DNA of 64,000 nt, from NCBI GenBank assembly GCA_000708835.1, contig DF237083.1, positions 113,040 through 177,039 of the forward strand. Reading direction: 5' to 3'. Source of the stretch: Klebsormidium nitens (Eukaryota; Streptophyta; Klebsormidiophyceae; Klebsormidiales; Klebsormidiaceae). Numbering within the stretch: the first letter of the stretch is position 1; every line of letters starts with the position of its first letter. The notes beneath the pieces are model-generated. The model searched no databases. It saw nothing but the letters and a program-made list of their open reading frames with translations, and was not told where the DNA came from. Shown here piece after piece: positions 14,101-26,716 of the stretch. The translations under genes and the position numbers were made by a program.

Positions 14101-14379
14101 CTTCTAGTCCTCAATTGAAGCCCCAGGCAGCTTGCAAAATAATCTTCCGGGAGTGAGACTGTATATCAAGAAATCTCTCTTTTGAGGATGAACGAGCCAG
14201 ATGCGCGCCACAGGCTGCTTTTAGTCCGATTGAAATTGCTTTGAGGTGCAAGTATGTAGGTTCCTCGCCAATCCGTTTACACCCTCGGCTTAGTCCAGAA
14301 GTCGAACGTCCAGATTGCATCAGTTCTGGGGCTTACCAAGAAGTCCAAGCGCTGCCACAAAGTCCGGTGATACCCCCAT
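11114..14379 (-). CDS. SWEET: SWEET-family sugar transporter with long C-terminal tail (5 exons)
   Basis: Seven-helix MtN3/saliva uniporter that moves mono- or disaccharides across a membrane. Exons on the minus strand: 14379-14337, 13907-13738, 13293-13213, 12548-12270, 11917-11114; phases agree and the product is 458 residues. Family motifs: LSPVPTFIRVVKNRSTEKFS followed by PYIATLLSSLVWLIYGL in exon 2, TINVFSVTVQGTYCAIFLYY in exon 3, PLSVLGLVIRTKSVEYLPL and NNLLNSCAW in exon 4, and PNVPGVILGLIQ (helix 7) at the start of exon 5. After helix 7 there is an unusually long hydrophilic tail of about 250 residues with two similar blocks (RRPSASQQYPVMEKAH and RRPSISMQYPLVESAH). These are possible phosphorylation or sorting sites. 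The substrate cannot be told from sequence. Confidence 0.93.
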
Positions 14380-15557
14380 CGTTGCAGTACGGCGTGCGGA
14401 AAACACACAAGTGACCTTTTAATGCAGAGACAAAGTATTGAGCTTGGTGCCCGACCTTTCGATCTCAGAATTGATACCTTGGAGGAGACACTGGCTGCAA
14501 AGTATGCCAGAACGTCAGGGCTGGACTTGGAGGCGAGTGACTAGGGCCCCACGGCTCCTTGTCCTGCGCGTTTTGAGCAATCGCGGGACCAGAATGTATC
14601 GTCTCTCGACCAAGTCTTCTTCTGGAGAATGTATCAGAGCTTTAAAATTACAACCGGCTGATGAAAAGCTGGCAGCTTCCTCATTGGTTTCTCTGCTGAT
14701 GCACGTATGGTCAAACAGAGATCATGACTCCACCATCAGCATTATCGCTCCTCCAATAAGCTCCTCCAATAAGTTTTAGGGTGCAGCAATGCTGCCGTGC
14801 TCAGGAACGGCCACTGCTACTTGGCAGGTTGCGGAGGACTCATTTGTTCTCTAGCAGTGAGAATCAGAGGCTACATTTCTACTCAAAAGCGCAATGTTGC
14901 AGCAGACTTGGATATCTCTTCTTGATCTTATTGATCAGATCTCCACTGAACTTGTTTATCATGTCAGACGGAAACCCAAGCAGAGAGCCCTCGAAACGCG
15001 TTTTGCGGTCGTCTTGGAGCAAGCTTGGATCTGCAATGCCGTCCCCGCACCGGGCACTTCCTGATCAAACTCGAACCTCAAACTCGGGTGCATTCGTGCA
15101 TGCCTCTGGTGGCGGATGCCATTGAACCGTCCGATGCGTGTCCCGAGAAGTAGTTTGGTCAAAGGGCGGTTGTCGATTCTACGCGAAAGCTCTCCAGGGC
15201 CGTCCGATTCTTCCCCCTCCGCGCATCTCCGTATACCTCTAGAGGTACTGTAGCTGACTGATTGGCTCCACAAAGAACAGTACATACCTAGGACTACATC
15301 TTCAAGTTTTGGATGGGTAGCGTACCTCTCGCGTACCCACTCGCCAGGTTAAATACGAGGGAGCGGCTCTACGACGTTTTAGGAGGCTCGAGAAAGGATG
15401 TCGCAGAAAATCTTGAGCGAAATTATTTGCAGCTCTAGCATCATGAAAGCAAGTCGGAGAAAACATTCCTTTCTGTCATGTTCCTTGGGGCCCCTACTTG
15501 CCAGGTGCTCAGAGCTTAGGCCTGCCGCTCGTCGGCTGCCTTTTGCAGCATTGTAAG
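14380..15557. other. Intergenic region between divergent SWEET and RIIa-like genes
   Basis: Shared upstream region of a leftward and a rightward gene. No further exon with a recognisable domain was found. Short open frames at 14438-14779 and 14781-15125 have no family features. Confidence 0.45.
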
Positions 15558-16316
15558 ATGGAGGGTCCTTGGGACCATGCCAAAGAGCAGAAGGCAATCA
15601 TGGAGAAGTATGCATACAGCAAAGAGGTGCAGGTTGTTCTGGGCCGTATGGTCAAGGTAGGCGCTCATTGACTCTCGATCTCAAGATTATCAAGATGAAA
15701 CCAGACACGCTGAGGATAACCCTGAACGTTTTCAACAGGAGCCATTAGAAGCGACTCGCAAGCATTCTAAACGCAGGCGTTGTTTGGTCATGAAAACAAT
15801 GCTGCTAACTCCACTGCCCCAGTTCTCAAAGAGTTCTGAACAACTTTGCTGGTCACATCCTGTATCAGAGACTCAGACATGTGCAACCCTCAGTGTTGAG
15901 TATCTTCAAAGTAAATGACAGTGCGGCCTTAGCGGCTCATTGATACATCTGCTGTTGCACCCTAACTGTTCTAGCAGAAACAGGATTAGGGTTCATTGTT
16001 ACTTACTTGGTCAACCTAAGGGAGTCCAAGTCGGTGCGTGCGCAACGCACTTGCCCCAGACACAGGGGCTGAATGAAGGCCTTTGACCTTCCATACTAGA
16101 CCCCTGAGGAACAGCAGAGCATCCTTTGGCTTTGTTTAGCAGATGACAAGACTTTATGGACCTTACTCTGTGCAGGACTTGCTCCTGACCCAGCCTTCCG
16201 ACCCCGTCCCTTTCATGATTGAGTGGCTGAAAGCAGAGGAAAGCCGGAGGAAGGGTGAGACAGAAACAGTCACTGCAAAGGCACCGGTTGAGGAGCATCC
16301 TGTTGTTGCTGAGTAG
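15558..16316 (+). CDS. Small RIIa/DPY30-like dimerisation protein (2 exons, 79 residues)
   Basis: Too short and too split to appear in an ORF scan. Exon 1 is 15558-15656 (33 codons) and exon 2 is 16176-16316 (47 codons including TAG); both boundaries are AG/GT and phase 0. Around the splice junction the product reads RMVK then DLLLTQPSDPVPFMIEWLKAE. That helix-turn-helix pattern (hydrophobic positions, Q-P-x-D-P, F-x-I-x-x-L) is typical of RIIa/DPY30-like docking domains in cAMP-kinase regulatory subunits, DPY30 and many ciliary proteins. The C-terminal 25 residues are charged and look flexible. A scaffold role, for example in flagella, is inference. The unknown membrane gene follows 184 bp downstream on the same strand. 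Confidence 0.7.
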
Positions 16317-16500
16317 GAGGAAGGATCTGCTATGAATGTCTACCGAATACAAAGGAACTAGAAGCAAGCGACTGGGAGCAATTGACTGAGCATACCAAGT
16401 GACTTCTCGGCGAGAGCAGGGCTTACGGCCGGTCTGGTTTTGAACGTCAGACGCAAGGGACATCAGCATTTCACCAAGAGAGCTGTTTGCACAGTTCTGG

Positions 16501-17055
16501 ATGGGGGGTCTTCTAAAAACTGTGGGCAAGACAGCCCTATGGATCACTGTCCTTGGCTTTGCGGGGGCGATTGTCCTGGTAGGAGTTGACCATCACCACA
16601 CGGGAACAGTGGGAGGATTTGCACGGATTGCGGAGCTCCGAAATGAACCGATTGTGGGAAGTCTGTGGCAGGACCCCAGCTGGAAGGATCTTGGAGCTCA
16701 ATTTGTCGGCATAGCAATAGCATTGATAGTCTGTTCCCTTTGTTTAGTCCCCATTGGCTGGTACTACTTCATGTTGGGCATAGCACCTTTCATCGTCAAA
16801 TCCGGGATTGGGGCTGTTGTGCTGCTTCAGAACAGCGCGTCATGGGTGATACATGCACCCTTTGAGTTCTGCAGTCATCTATTGTACTTGATCTGGGGCT
16901 TTGTAAATCAAGAGGTCATCCAAAGAACGTTGAGGACAACGATAACTGTAGCCAGTACTATTGGTCCTTCTTTGCTTGTGGTAGTGCCCGGAGTAACGAT
17001 ACTGATTTTCCTGTTGTGTCTAGTGATGCCTCGGCGATCACCGCCGCTTAAGTAG
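16501..17055 (+). CDS. Multi-span membrane protein of unknown function (184 residues)
   Basis: Single open frame from ATG 16501 to TAG 17055. Hydrophobic stretches at about residues 11-29, 66-87, 90-106 and 148-176 predict three to four membrane spans. Between the first two lies a polar loop with DHHHTG and SLWQDPSWKDLG. The C-terminus is short and basic (MPRRSPPLK). I do not recognise the family. Its length without introns and its smooth hydropathy support a real gene. An upstream exon cannot be excluded because a TTTGCACAG acceptor-like sequence sits just before the ATG. Confidence 0.6.
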   Translation: MGGLLKTVGKTALWITVLGFAGAIVLVGVDHHHTGTVGGFARIAELRNEPIVGSLWQDPSWKDLGAQFVGIAIALIVCSLCLVPIGWYYFMLGIAPFIVKSGIGAVVLLQNSASWVIHAPFEFCSHLLYLIWGFVNQEVIQRTLRTTITVASTIGPSLLVVVPGVTILIFLLCLVMPRRSPPLK

Positions 17056-18174
17056 CTTCTAGGAAGTCTTTAAGGCCCTCCTGGATATTCTCGATGTTGC
17101 AAGGCTCTTGTCATTCTCTAGTAAAAAGCATCTTGCTTCACGTGTTTATTACATGTACGTTTTGCGAGGCCAGCTGCACAAGATTCTCTAAGCATTCCTA
17201 CGCATGCGCGATCATGCTAGCCGGCTACGCTAGCTGCCTGCACACAAATGGTGGCGCAGGTTACTTGCCAGCATTGTGCACTTCGTCGCTTTGCCAACTT
17301 AGGTATAAGCGACTACCACGTACCATATCTCGACCATGAGTGCAATTGATCTGCTCCAATATATTTAGTACGCTTGTGCATGACTCACTAGAATTAAGGG
17401 TCACACGATTCACAGTCAATCTATATAACGCGTCACTGTTAGCTGCGGTCGCCCATGCATGGCACATGGGCTGGCCGTGCGCCCACCCGGCTAGCTCATC
17501 GTTGCGCTGGCGCAGCCATCCAGCCCCCGGGCGCACATGAGCTATATATGCGTGCCTCCGCAGATCGTCTCATGATTACAAATGATTAATATTACGCGCA
17601 TGACCGCGGCTACGACTTAATGATGCACGCCTGCCGCCGTACATGTGTGGAGCTTGCTGAACCATGGTACATCTCTGTGCTGCGGTGGTAAGTTTATAAC
17701 ATGTGGTGTTTTCTTATGTGCTGGCATGCACATATTTGAAGTAACCTACGTGGTTGAGCTGCTTGTTCAGATGCGTGCGTATGCAATGCAGCTTGACTTA
17801 CATATGCCCACTCTACATCCCATTCTATATCGATTGCAAAGTGAGGATCTTTCCCTGGCCGACGGAAAGGCCAAACATGCTTTTCCGAAATTTAAGCGAA
17901 TACGCAGCACTAGCTTGTAACAATTGAGCTCGCACTTGTTGTACAATGGTCACTAGCTCACGTGCGGACCTGTTATCTGGTTATGATCTCATGATGGTCA
18001 CAATCACACACAAGCAGGTCCTGAGAAGAGCTGTCTAAGGGCGTCGTGAAAACAAGACACCTGTTTTCAAAATTCTCGGGCCTCAAAGTGCCTAGGTACT
18101 TCTTGCTAAGGCAATGCCTGCTTGCGTGCCGAAGGGCTCGTCTCTCACTGTCATGATCATTATGTAACCCAACT
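17056..18174. other. Intergenic region, CATG/TGCA-rich
   Basis: Lies between the unknown membrane gene and the ERO1 3' end. Bases about 17150-17960 are dense in CATG, GCATGC, CATATG and TGCA. An open frame at 17645-17920 shows no domain and overlaps this biased composition. I call no gene here. Confidence 0.45.
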
Positions 18175-21100
18175 TCAGCTGACGGCTTCTACGTCTGGTA
18201 AAGTATTTCGATTACCTTGGGATACTTGCTCAGAGAAGATGGGAGCACCACCTGTTAACGGATTCTGGCTACCTGCTCTATGAACCTCCGCCCCCATCAC
18301 GACAGCCGAGTCGAGGGACTCAGACAGCCTCGCTAATAAGTTGATCAGCGCGATCACCTCGTTTCGTTGGAGAGCAGGCTGCAAGGAACATGGGGGGCTA
18401 TGTCATCCATCTATTTTCACAGATAGACGTACTCACAAAGCAGCCTGAAAGGGTTAAGTTCAAGCATGCTGACCCAAAAAGGCCTCATCTCAAAAGCAAG
18501 GCGCGACTTCTGCCTCTAACCCGCAAACAGGTGGATAGCAACCCCCAAGAAATGGCTTGTGTAACGGGCGTAATGTATACGACGCGGTCAGATGCTGGCA
18601 ACGTAAGCAATGCATAAGCGACGGGGACTCAGGATACACCTGCAGCAAAGCCAAGAGCTTAAGCTGACTTGAGAGATCAAAGCGATGCCGCTTCTTCTGC
18701 AATGTGACGCACCTGCTTGCCCGTACCCTCGGAGAACAGAATTTTCATGGACGTTGCGAGCCCCAGTATTTGGAGCTTGCCCCACAATCGGCACTTCTCA
18801 CACCCGACGCAGTCCATGATCGCGCTGCATAAAGAAAAGGATTCAGATGGAGGGTTAGGCACAAAAAGCAGGGCTTACGAAGTGGTTCGACAGCACAAGA
18901 ATGTTGGAAGCGAGCCGAGATTTGAACGAAGAACTTCATACTTGAAGGACTGTGTACCAAGATAATCCCTGCACCGCAAATTCAGCTCTCAGTCGTATGT
19001 CAAAATTCTTGATGTTTGGTGCACTGTCCGTTCGGTGCCTGTAAAAGTGACCCCAACAACTCGTGCGGGTTTTCAACTCACGTAAACAAAGTGGCCATCT
19101 ACTAAGCGAAAGGGGGTACCCCGATCAATTTCAGAACACATTCTCCTGATGTACGCCAAAGGCTTCAGTCTGCCAGGTCGCATTTGCAATAGCGCATCGC
19201 TTGCAAACATGTCTCCTTCAAAGAGTTCACCGCAACAAGACAACCAGCAATCGAAAATACAGCAACCGCAATTCAAAGGAAGAGAAACCTAACCGGTACA
19301 ACATCTTGCGGGCGCCCGCACGCTTTGAAGGCACCAGACCGATAACCCCGGAATTTCCAGCAAATCTAATGAGCACCAGATCAAAATAACACACCCGCTC
19401 TGTGTCCCCCATGCCGCACGCATAATGTGACGTCACCGGCACCCGGAGCGCTGGCCCCTCACCTGATGTTCCGGAAGTGTGACGTCAGCTGCGCCCGGAG
19501 CGCAGGCCCCTCGTCGCCCTTCCACAGCTGCGCCTCGTCGAACGGCACCGGACACGCCTGCATCAGCCGCTCGTTGTATACCAGCTGCTGGACCAGCGCT
19601 GCCGTCTCCGCGTCCTCTACAGGGAAGCCCGTACTGTATTCGGCGCTTGCTAAGAAGTCGGCAGCCTGAGGGGGGAAAACAGGCAACTCGTTATACTGGA
19701 GAATGAGTAAATCGGCTTTTGAGTACTGGAACGTAGCTGCTGGACTAGTGCCGCCGTCTCCGCGTCCTCTACAGGGAAGCCCGTGCTGTACTCGGCGCTC
19801 GCCAGAAAGTCGGCGGCCTGTAGGACATCCACAAGAAATGCTTTTCTGCAAAGGCTTGCCACTCAAATCGCAGCAGAAAGAGCTAAAATAATGATCGGAC
19901 ACAGCTGCTGGGCCGGCGCCGCCGTCTCCGCGTCCTCGCTGGGGAAGCCGGTATTGTACTCGGCGCTCGCCAAAAAGTCGGGGGCCTGAGGGGAAAAACA
20001 AGAAGAATCTTCTGTACAGGCAACTCGTTATACTTAGTATACGACTTGAGATACTGAGTAGGCTTATAAATACTGGCACACAGCAACTGGACCAGTGCTG
20101 CCGTCTCCGCCTCCTCGACAGGGAAGCCCGTGCTGTGATCGGCGCTCGCTAAAAGGTCCGCAGCCTGGACAAGGGGAGAACAATATCGTTGACGAAACAG
20201 CGGAAGTGGATTCACCGTTCAATATGAGAACGAAGCTGCTGGACAAGAGCGCTGTCTCCGCGTCCTCTGCGGGGAAGCCGGTATTGTAATCGGCGCCCGC
20301 TAAAGCTGCGGCCAGGGAAGAGGGAGATACAACACGAACGTTTTCAGAAGGAACTCGTCATTTTCAGTGGACTGGATCTGTTTCGATGAGTGCAGCATAG
20401 CGGCTGGACCACCGCCGCTGTCTCCGCGCGTTCTGCAAGAAGCACGTGCTGTACTTGGGCGCTCGCTCGCTGAAAAGTCGGCGGCCTGAGGAAGGGGAGA
20501 CAAGAAGTACTCTTGGAGGAACGTGCTGATTTGCATGAATTACGAAGCTAGCAAATAACAAAGCGGTGAAGTGGAGCCGCCGTCTCCGTGTTCTCCGCAG
20601 GGGAAACCGGTGCTGTACTCGGCGCTCGCTGCAACGTCAGCGGCTTGGGACTAAGGAAACGGACAGGTTAGTGCAAACCTCGATGTTTTAGCAAGAGCTG
20701 TATCACTGAATGAGCACATAGTAGTGGAACACAGCGGCTGAAATCGTGCCGCCGACTCCATGTCCTGTAACAAGAGCCCGTGCTACATTCATGCTCGCTC
20801 AAAAGTCGGCGGCCTGGGAGAGGGCGACAGCAGAAAATCGTCCGATATAGCTCGCCAACTCTGGCAAGTCGATTCAATCACCGAGAACCTCTTCTCCAAA
20901 TGGCCACTCAACTCGTTGATCGGAGCAGACAAAGTCGCTCATATTCTGCCAACCAGCAAGATTGATCACGAGACCTAGGCAAAGCAAAGAAGAAAAGAAG
21001 CAGACCCCGCAGAATCGTTCGCCCGCTCACCTTAGTGGCCGCTCTGAGCACGAAGAGAAAGGTGAAGTACAGGTTCTGAAGTCGCTCCGGATACGCGTGT

Positions 21101-24100
21101 ATCCGCTCTCTGTAGATGTCCAGATTGGTGCCCCACTGCGAGGGAAAAGATGAACGTATAAAGGTTTCGACAGCAGAGCAGCCATCTCTTTCCAAAGAAC
21201 TAGTCCTTTCCCTCAGCGGAGATTTGCAGAAGGGACAGCCGCTCGCGGCGGATGGAGATAGCGGCAACTGATAATGGCGAATTGAAAAGCTGCTCTGTAA
21301 AGATAGGCAAGAATATACGGAGGCGCATCAGGGGAGGCATGAACAGATATGGTCCTTATTGCGAGGTCTTTGCAGCCCTTGCTCCGTTTCAAGTCAAAAC
21401 GGAACGACGAGCTTTTTCTTAACGACCTTGTGAGCAGCCTTATGATATGCATATGCTCTTTGCATATCGCTCTGCTGACCGAACCTGGAATTCGTCGATC
21501 TGAACCTCGTAAGGAACCGCGGCGGGCGAAGTTGAGTTAAGTGAGACTTTTCGAAAACGTTTGAACATTACCAATCAATTCCAACCTTCCAGCGAGTCTC
21601 TCGATGATCGAGAGACAAGAGGAGACCGTAATCCAGCTCGAACTCGAGGGAAAGACCTTAAATTGATCGAAGACGGGATCTGATTGCGACCGGACCGACT
21701 TGTCAAGCACTGACAAGCTGAAAAACCCTCCGTCCCTTTGAGATAAGGGGCAATCGTACAAAGGCGACAGTTACTGACCGTTTCAGCCTCCTCGTCAATG
21801 AGGTAGTGCTTGGCGATGTGCACTGCGATGGACGTATGCACGCCGGAGATGAGCCGGTAGAACACGCGCCGCTCGGTACACGTGTCGCTCAGGCCCTCTG
21901 CGCAAGCACCAGACCAAAGCCCCAGTTATGAACAAGAAGGCTAGTGGTAGAGCAAGCTCTCGCCCGACTTGTAAACGATGGCGCCAAGCAGGTGCTCGAC
22001 AATCAACAAACTTCTAAAAATGCTTGCCGTGGTTTCAGAGCCTTCTTATAGATGCAAGAGAGGATTGGAGGATGTTTCGGAAGGGAAAGCCTTGTCTCGA
22101 AGCAAACCAGTGCACAAATTGTCTTGCTGTAAGCTCTATGCAGGTCGAGCCCTTCTTCTGACGTCTTCTTCGGACGATACTCGGGCATGCAAGAGATCCA
22201 AGTTATTGAAAAGCGGACACCCACCTTGAAAGCAGTTTTCGCTATAAATAGCCTCCCAGATCCTGCTCGCCGAAACCCCCTTGTAACCCGTGTACTTCTC
22301 CGGGTTAATCCGCAGATCGACGTACACCATATCCTCTGCAAGAATGAGATTGACGACTTATCAAACATGTCGAAGAGTCCTTGCGAACTTCTGCTAAACT
22401 CGTGAGTGAAGATTCAGTTTACAGTAAGTGCATCTGTAGAATTCTGCAGGACGAATACTTAAGCTCGTAAATCTGGTATGACTGAAACAGTCTGGGGTTG
22501 TGACGGTAGTACTCTGAGGTTTGTGGTCCAGCTGAATAACACAGTTGGCAGAGAAGCAAGCAGTTTTTGACATTCACTTTGTGATTCCTCACGCTTGAAG
22601 TAAGAAGAGACCTGGGGTACACGATATTGTCCGCAAATCGTTCTTCTATTGCTACAGATACTAGCGAAAGAAGGACTCGGAAGCTGGTCTGCCGGGTGGG
22701 ACTGATTTTGCGAATCAAATTATTGTGTCTAGGGAATCCTGGTTTCCTAGACTCACTGGTTTGTCGACACCAGGATAACCATGATAGCGGACAGTCGATT
22801 AAGATGTCCAAGTCAAGAGCAGGTAAGTCAAACGTGAACAGGAAATGTCAAGTGACTGCATCAGACCTTATGTGCTGTACTTCGACCTTTTCGTCTTGAG
22901 ACGAATGTCTGTGCGAGTTTTCTCAAGACCTTCGACTTCACCAAAGATCTGCTCTACCACACACTAGGCGCCAGCGGCTTCACATTAACCACCGGCAAGT
23001 GCTTTCGTAGCAAACGATCTTTGTCAAGATTATAACCAGATGACTAACGCGATAACACCTCTTACTTCAACAAGAAGCCTGCAAGATACGTACCATCCGA
23101 TGACTCGTCATCTGCCGTCCAAGGATTGTCGTTCTCCGTCCATCCTTGAAACCCTTTCGTTTCTAGCGTGCGATCGACCACCCCCTTCGGATCCTCTGTA
23201 CACTGCCCCCCCTCATCTCCCAGGCTACTGTCCCCCCCCTTTTTGAAAGTCAAGGGGACCTCGTCCTCGGTACACTCGCACACACTGCAGTCCCGCAGGT
23301 GACACATGCCGTCGTCTGGCCAGAAGGGGCAGTCACACCACAGCTTGACCTGCACAATTGGGGGTGTGAATGCTCTCGCTTTGACACAGAAGGAGCTTCG
23401 TTTAAAACTCTGATTATTTGAAGTATTTGTTAACCACTTTTTTGATTGTTTAGCAGGAAGTAGTGCCCCCAGACATCAGATTCAAAGATGACCCGGTGAC
23501 AAGTAGGTCCTTTTACTGACGGGTGCAACTACCCCGGACCTCACCTAGATCATTCGTCTCTTCTGTAAGCGTCTGCAAATCTCTTCCCGTAAGTATACGA
23601 CTTTCAAAGTCCATCAATCCTGGATTGTAAAAAATCCAAAAAGAACCGGTGCCTGCTTTGACTGCAAAGTAGAGCACTCTTTCCCTGTTCACTGCATCAT
23701 GATATGTAACCTATTCCTTTGGCGCCATGACAGTGTGCACGGACCTACCTTGAAGTAACTGAAAGAAGGCTTCTTGACCAGGACATGCAGAAGGGGGTGT
23801 AGGACACCCCCGTTGAGTGAGTTGACTGTCTGATAGTCACAGCAACAGTCACTGACTGTCTCGCCAACTGTGGTAGCCTGCAATTGAATAAGATAAGAGG
23901 TTTCAACGTGCATCGTTTGACTCAGATGCACAAGTGCAACTCCGCTACTTTCAAAGCTGCACCACCCAATAAGAACTTCCCCTTCTATCATAAAACTTTC
24001 CTGGCAAAACTCTCGCCTATAATCAAGCACCTCTTCGTCAGAAATACTAGGGAGCAACCGGGTGCATAACAAGCGCCAGCTTAGCCTGTTCCTTTCTCCC

Positions 24101-24420
24101 ATACCCGCCACGTTTTATCAAAGAAGCTCATGAAACTGTGCACATGGTGCAGAAGATGATTGATTCAGGCAGTTTACAACAACGGCCAAGGTTGAGCACC
24201 ATCAATGAGATGATCTCACCTGACAGGCGCAAAACCCAGGCGTGCTTTCTTGGATTGGTTCCTCGAATTGAGGGGAGATGGCTCCCCCAATTAGGGTTTC
24301 CAAACCGGGTAAGTTTGGTTGCACCATAGGAAACACAAGCAGCGCCACTGCTAGGATTGCTAGCGCTGACCAGAAGAGCGAACGGCCATGGCCACTTTTG
24401 GCATCATCCATCTCAGCCAT
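18175..24420 (-). CDS. ERO1: ER oxidoreductin 1, thiol oxidase (9 exons)
   Basis: FAD enzyme of the ER lumen that reoxidises protein disulfide isomerase and passes electrons to oxygen. Exons on the minus strand: 24420-24220, 23877-23749, 23349-23094, 22335-22225, 21897-21779, 21135-21031, 19665-19463, 18824-18713, 18378-18175; phases agree and the product is 479 residues. Residues 14-32 form a signal-anchor helix. Then come [10 protein letters not shown] (about 76-85), [21 protein letters not shown] (about 114-134, regulatory and shuttle cysteines), [36 protein letters not shown], and the active-site CVGCEKC (about 380-386) followed by [18 protein letters not shown]. All hallmark cysteines are visible. 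The intron before exon 7 carries seven tandem partial copies of exon 7. Confidence 0.96.
19463..20830 (-). repeat. Tandem array of partial ERO1 exon-7 copies
   Basis: The 5' ~80 bases of ERO1 exon 7 (encoding [28 protein letters not shown]) recur upstream in the preceding intron, each with its own acceptor-like CAG. Copy starts, read leftward, are near 19665 (the true exon), 19817, 19985, 20164, 20313, 20485, 20644 and 20813, so the period is about 150-180 bp. The nearest copies keep the reading frame and most residues; the farther ones carry deletions and substitutions. Only the 19665 copy continues into the second half of the exon ([16 protein letters not shown]). Confidence 0.85.
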
Positions 24421-25228
24421 TGTAAGAACGCACTTAAACACAGAATGCTGCAGGACTGTACATAGGTCAGTTGCTAGCTTTTCTTTGATTCTTGCCACCA
24501 ACTGGAAGAATCTCGTAGAAGCTGGTCAGGAATGATCTTCAAAAGCATATCCCAACTCCAAGAGGTTCGCTCAGAAAAGAACCAGCTTTTGGAATTACAA
24601 GGGGTTCGCAATTGCGGCAAAACCAAAACGAAAACCAGGACATCTCAGCTCCTCTGTTGCCTCCCTTTTCTCCAGCTGGTTTGGGCCCATTGCAACAAAG
24701 CGGATAGTCCATGGAACTGCATGGGCGGCTGTGGCTTAATTGCACCACCTCGCTGGAAGGTCAACATGTCACAAGCAGCTTCTGATTGGCTGGCTTGTAA
24801 ACCTTACAGAACGTTCTCAGATTGCTTCTCTGCGATTAGGTGAAAGTCTTTTAAGTTGTGCTTCTAGCTGATGTGGCAGACACGGCAGCAAACTTCGGCT
24901 TCGCCTAGGGTTTTGTCGTACCTGACGCAATTGCGGCTCTTTAGGGTTTTGGCCTTGCTTTGCCCCTTCCCTTTTCAGCTTGAACGTACGGGCTTCGTGG
25001 GCCCCAGCAGAGCCTGACAGTAAGTGAGGGCCGAGGCCCAGGGAGATTTAAGCTGGAGGAATTGGAATTTGGCGCAATTTGGCGCCTTTGGGGAGCGAGA
25101 AATACTAGATCCCTACCACTGTTGACAAATCCACCCTCGGCAGCCACCACAATTGTGGTGCACCACTCGTGCACCACCCACCTTTTGAAGGAACACTGCA
25201 ATTTGGAAGTGGATTCAAGCAGACGAGC
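24421..25228. other. Bidirectional promoter region, ERO1 / U11-U12-20K
   Basis: An 808-bp stretch between two divergent start codons. No recognisable coding exon. It must hold both 5' regions; I cannot point to specific elements. Confidence 0.5.
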
Positions 25229-26716
25229 ATGCCCGTTCCGAAATATCATTGTGATTATTGTGATGTGACCTTCAGAGATTCTCGAGAGCAGAGGAAGCGG
25301 CACCAGGTACGAGAGTGCATCCCAAAAGGAAGGCTGCTGATCTTGGCTAAGTCTATCAGAATGCATTTCAAAACATCACGCCGTACTTCCGGATCCCTGT
25401 TGATTTTTTAAATGTTTCCTTGATGTTCGTCTGTAGGTGGATTGCGTGGTCCACGTTCAAGGCGGGCAGGCCTAATTGTGACAATGTGGGATTGCAGGAG
25501 GGATTCAATCATAGACGGAACAAGAAGGCATGGTTTGACAACATTGAAGGTTTGTTGAAACTTGAAAAGCGGACTCAAGCTGTCTTCAGCACGTTGCTTT
25601 TATCTGCTGATGTAAATGCAGGAAAACTATCTACATATTGCAAGCAGCCAAAGTAAGAAGATGAACCCATTCCTGATCTGTGGCTCTTACCCCCAGAACC
25701 AAGCTGACGTACGGTCAAAAAGTTTGATCAGTTTATGACCTTGCTGAGTATGATTCTGAGCTGCCATATGCAACCCAACAGTAAACAACTTTTCACCCAC
25801 AAGCAATCTCATCACATACCTAGACTAATTAAGCCCTTGAGCAGTCTGAAGCTGGGGGTCGTAGTTCAAATTGCAAGCTTCCCATGGTGGTCAAAGAACC
25901 TGGACCATTTTAAACTCAGCAGGTTCACAAATTGTCTGCAGGTGGTGTGGAAACACGAGAAGTTTGCAGGAACTTTGTTAGACAGGTACGCATTTCTGAA
26001 TGAGTGTTATAAGGAAAGTATGCTGTGTTCTTATCCTCCTCTGCCCTTCCTACTCCTCAGCGAACTAGGTTCATGATACATCTGTCAGTCTGGGACTCTG
26101 GGTGTACAAGTCGACCGAAGTTTGCGAGCAAATATGAACAAGAGGCTGGGCAGGTACCTTGGTGCAGACTTGTTTATCAGATGTAGTCCATACTCTTTGG
26201 ATGTGTATCACTCCCCTTTGGTTGTATGAAGCAAAGAAACCGCTTGTTTTGTCTGTTTCCTTAACAATCCGTGGACCTCACAAGCCCATTTCCAATTCTC
26301 GGGCAGGGCTTTTGCACATACGGGGACCGTTGCAAGTATCACCATCCTGCTCAACAACCGCAGGAAGTGCAGCTGGTTCAAGGTAAGACTTCACTGCTCG
26401 CTCTTCGTAAGGTCTGGAACACGGGCTCGTTTGACTTGTTTCGGCAATTCGAGATAAGGGAAGCGCTCTCGATTGTCTATGAACAAGCAAACTGCTTCCC
26501 AGCACCTCTTGAGATGAAGCTGGTTCCGTGCATAGAGCTGGTCCTGACCGTTACTCTGGCCTTTCTGGAACTGACTAAACTGATGCCTTGCTTGCAGCGG
26601 CGCCGATTGATGCCACGAACGTATGGCACGGGTCTCAATCGGATCTCCCACCCTCGCTGCAACCTCCCCCACCAGGTGGGTGGCCAGCTTCAGCGTTCAC
26701 GGCAGACTGGGGGTGA
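25229..26716 (+). CDS. U11/U12 snRNP 20 kDa protein, ZMAT5-like (5 exons)
   Basis: Component of the minor (U12-type) spliceosome. Exons: 25229-25306, 25498-25549, 25942-25985, 26307-26382, 26598-26716; phases agree and the product is 122 residues. Residues 1-31 form a U1-type zinc finger (MPVPKYHCDYCDVTF..., ligands C8, C11, H25, H31). Residues 52-71 form a perfect CCCH finger, C-x8-C-x5-C-x3-H (C52, C61, C67, H71). The protein ends with a proline-rich stretch and ADWG, like plant homologues. None of the exons exceeds 40 codons, so the gene is easily missed by ORF scans. It lies divergent from ERO1. Confidence 0.92.
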
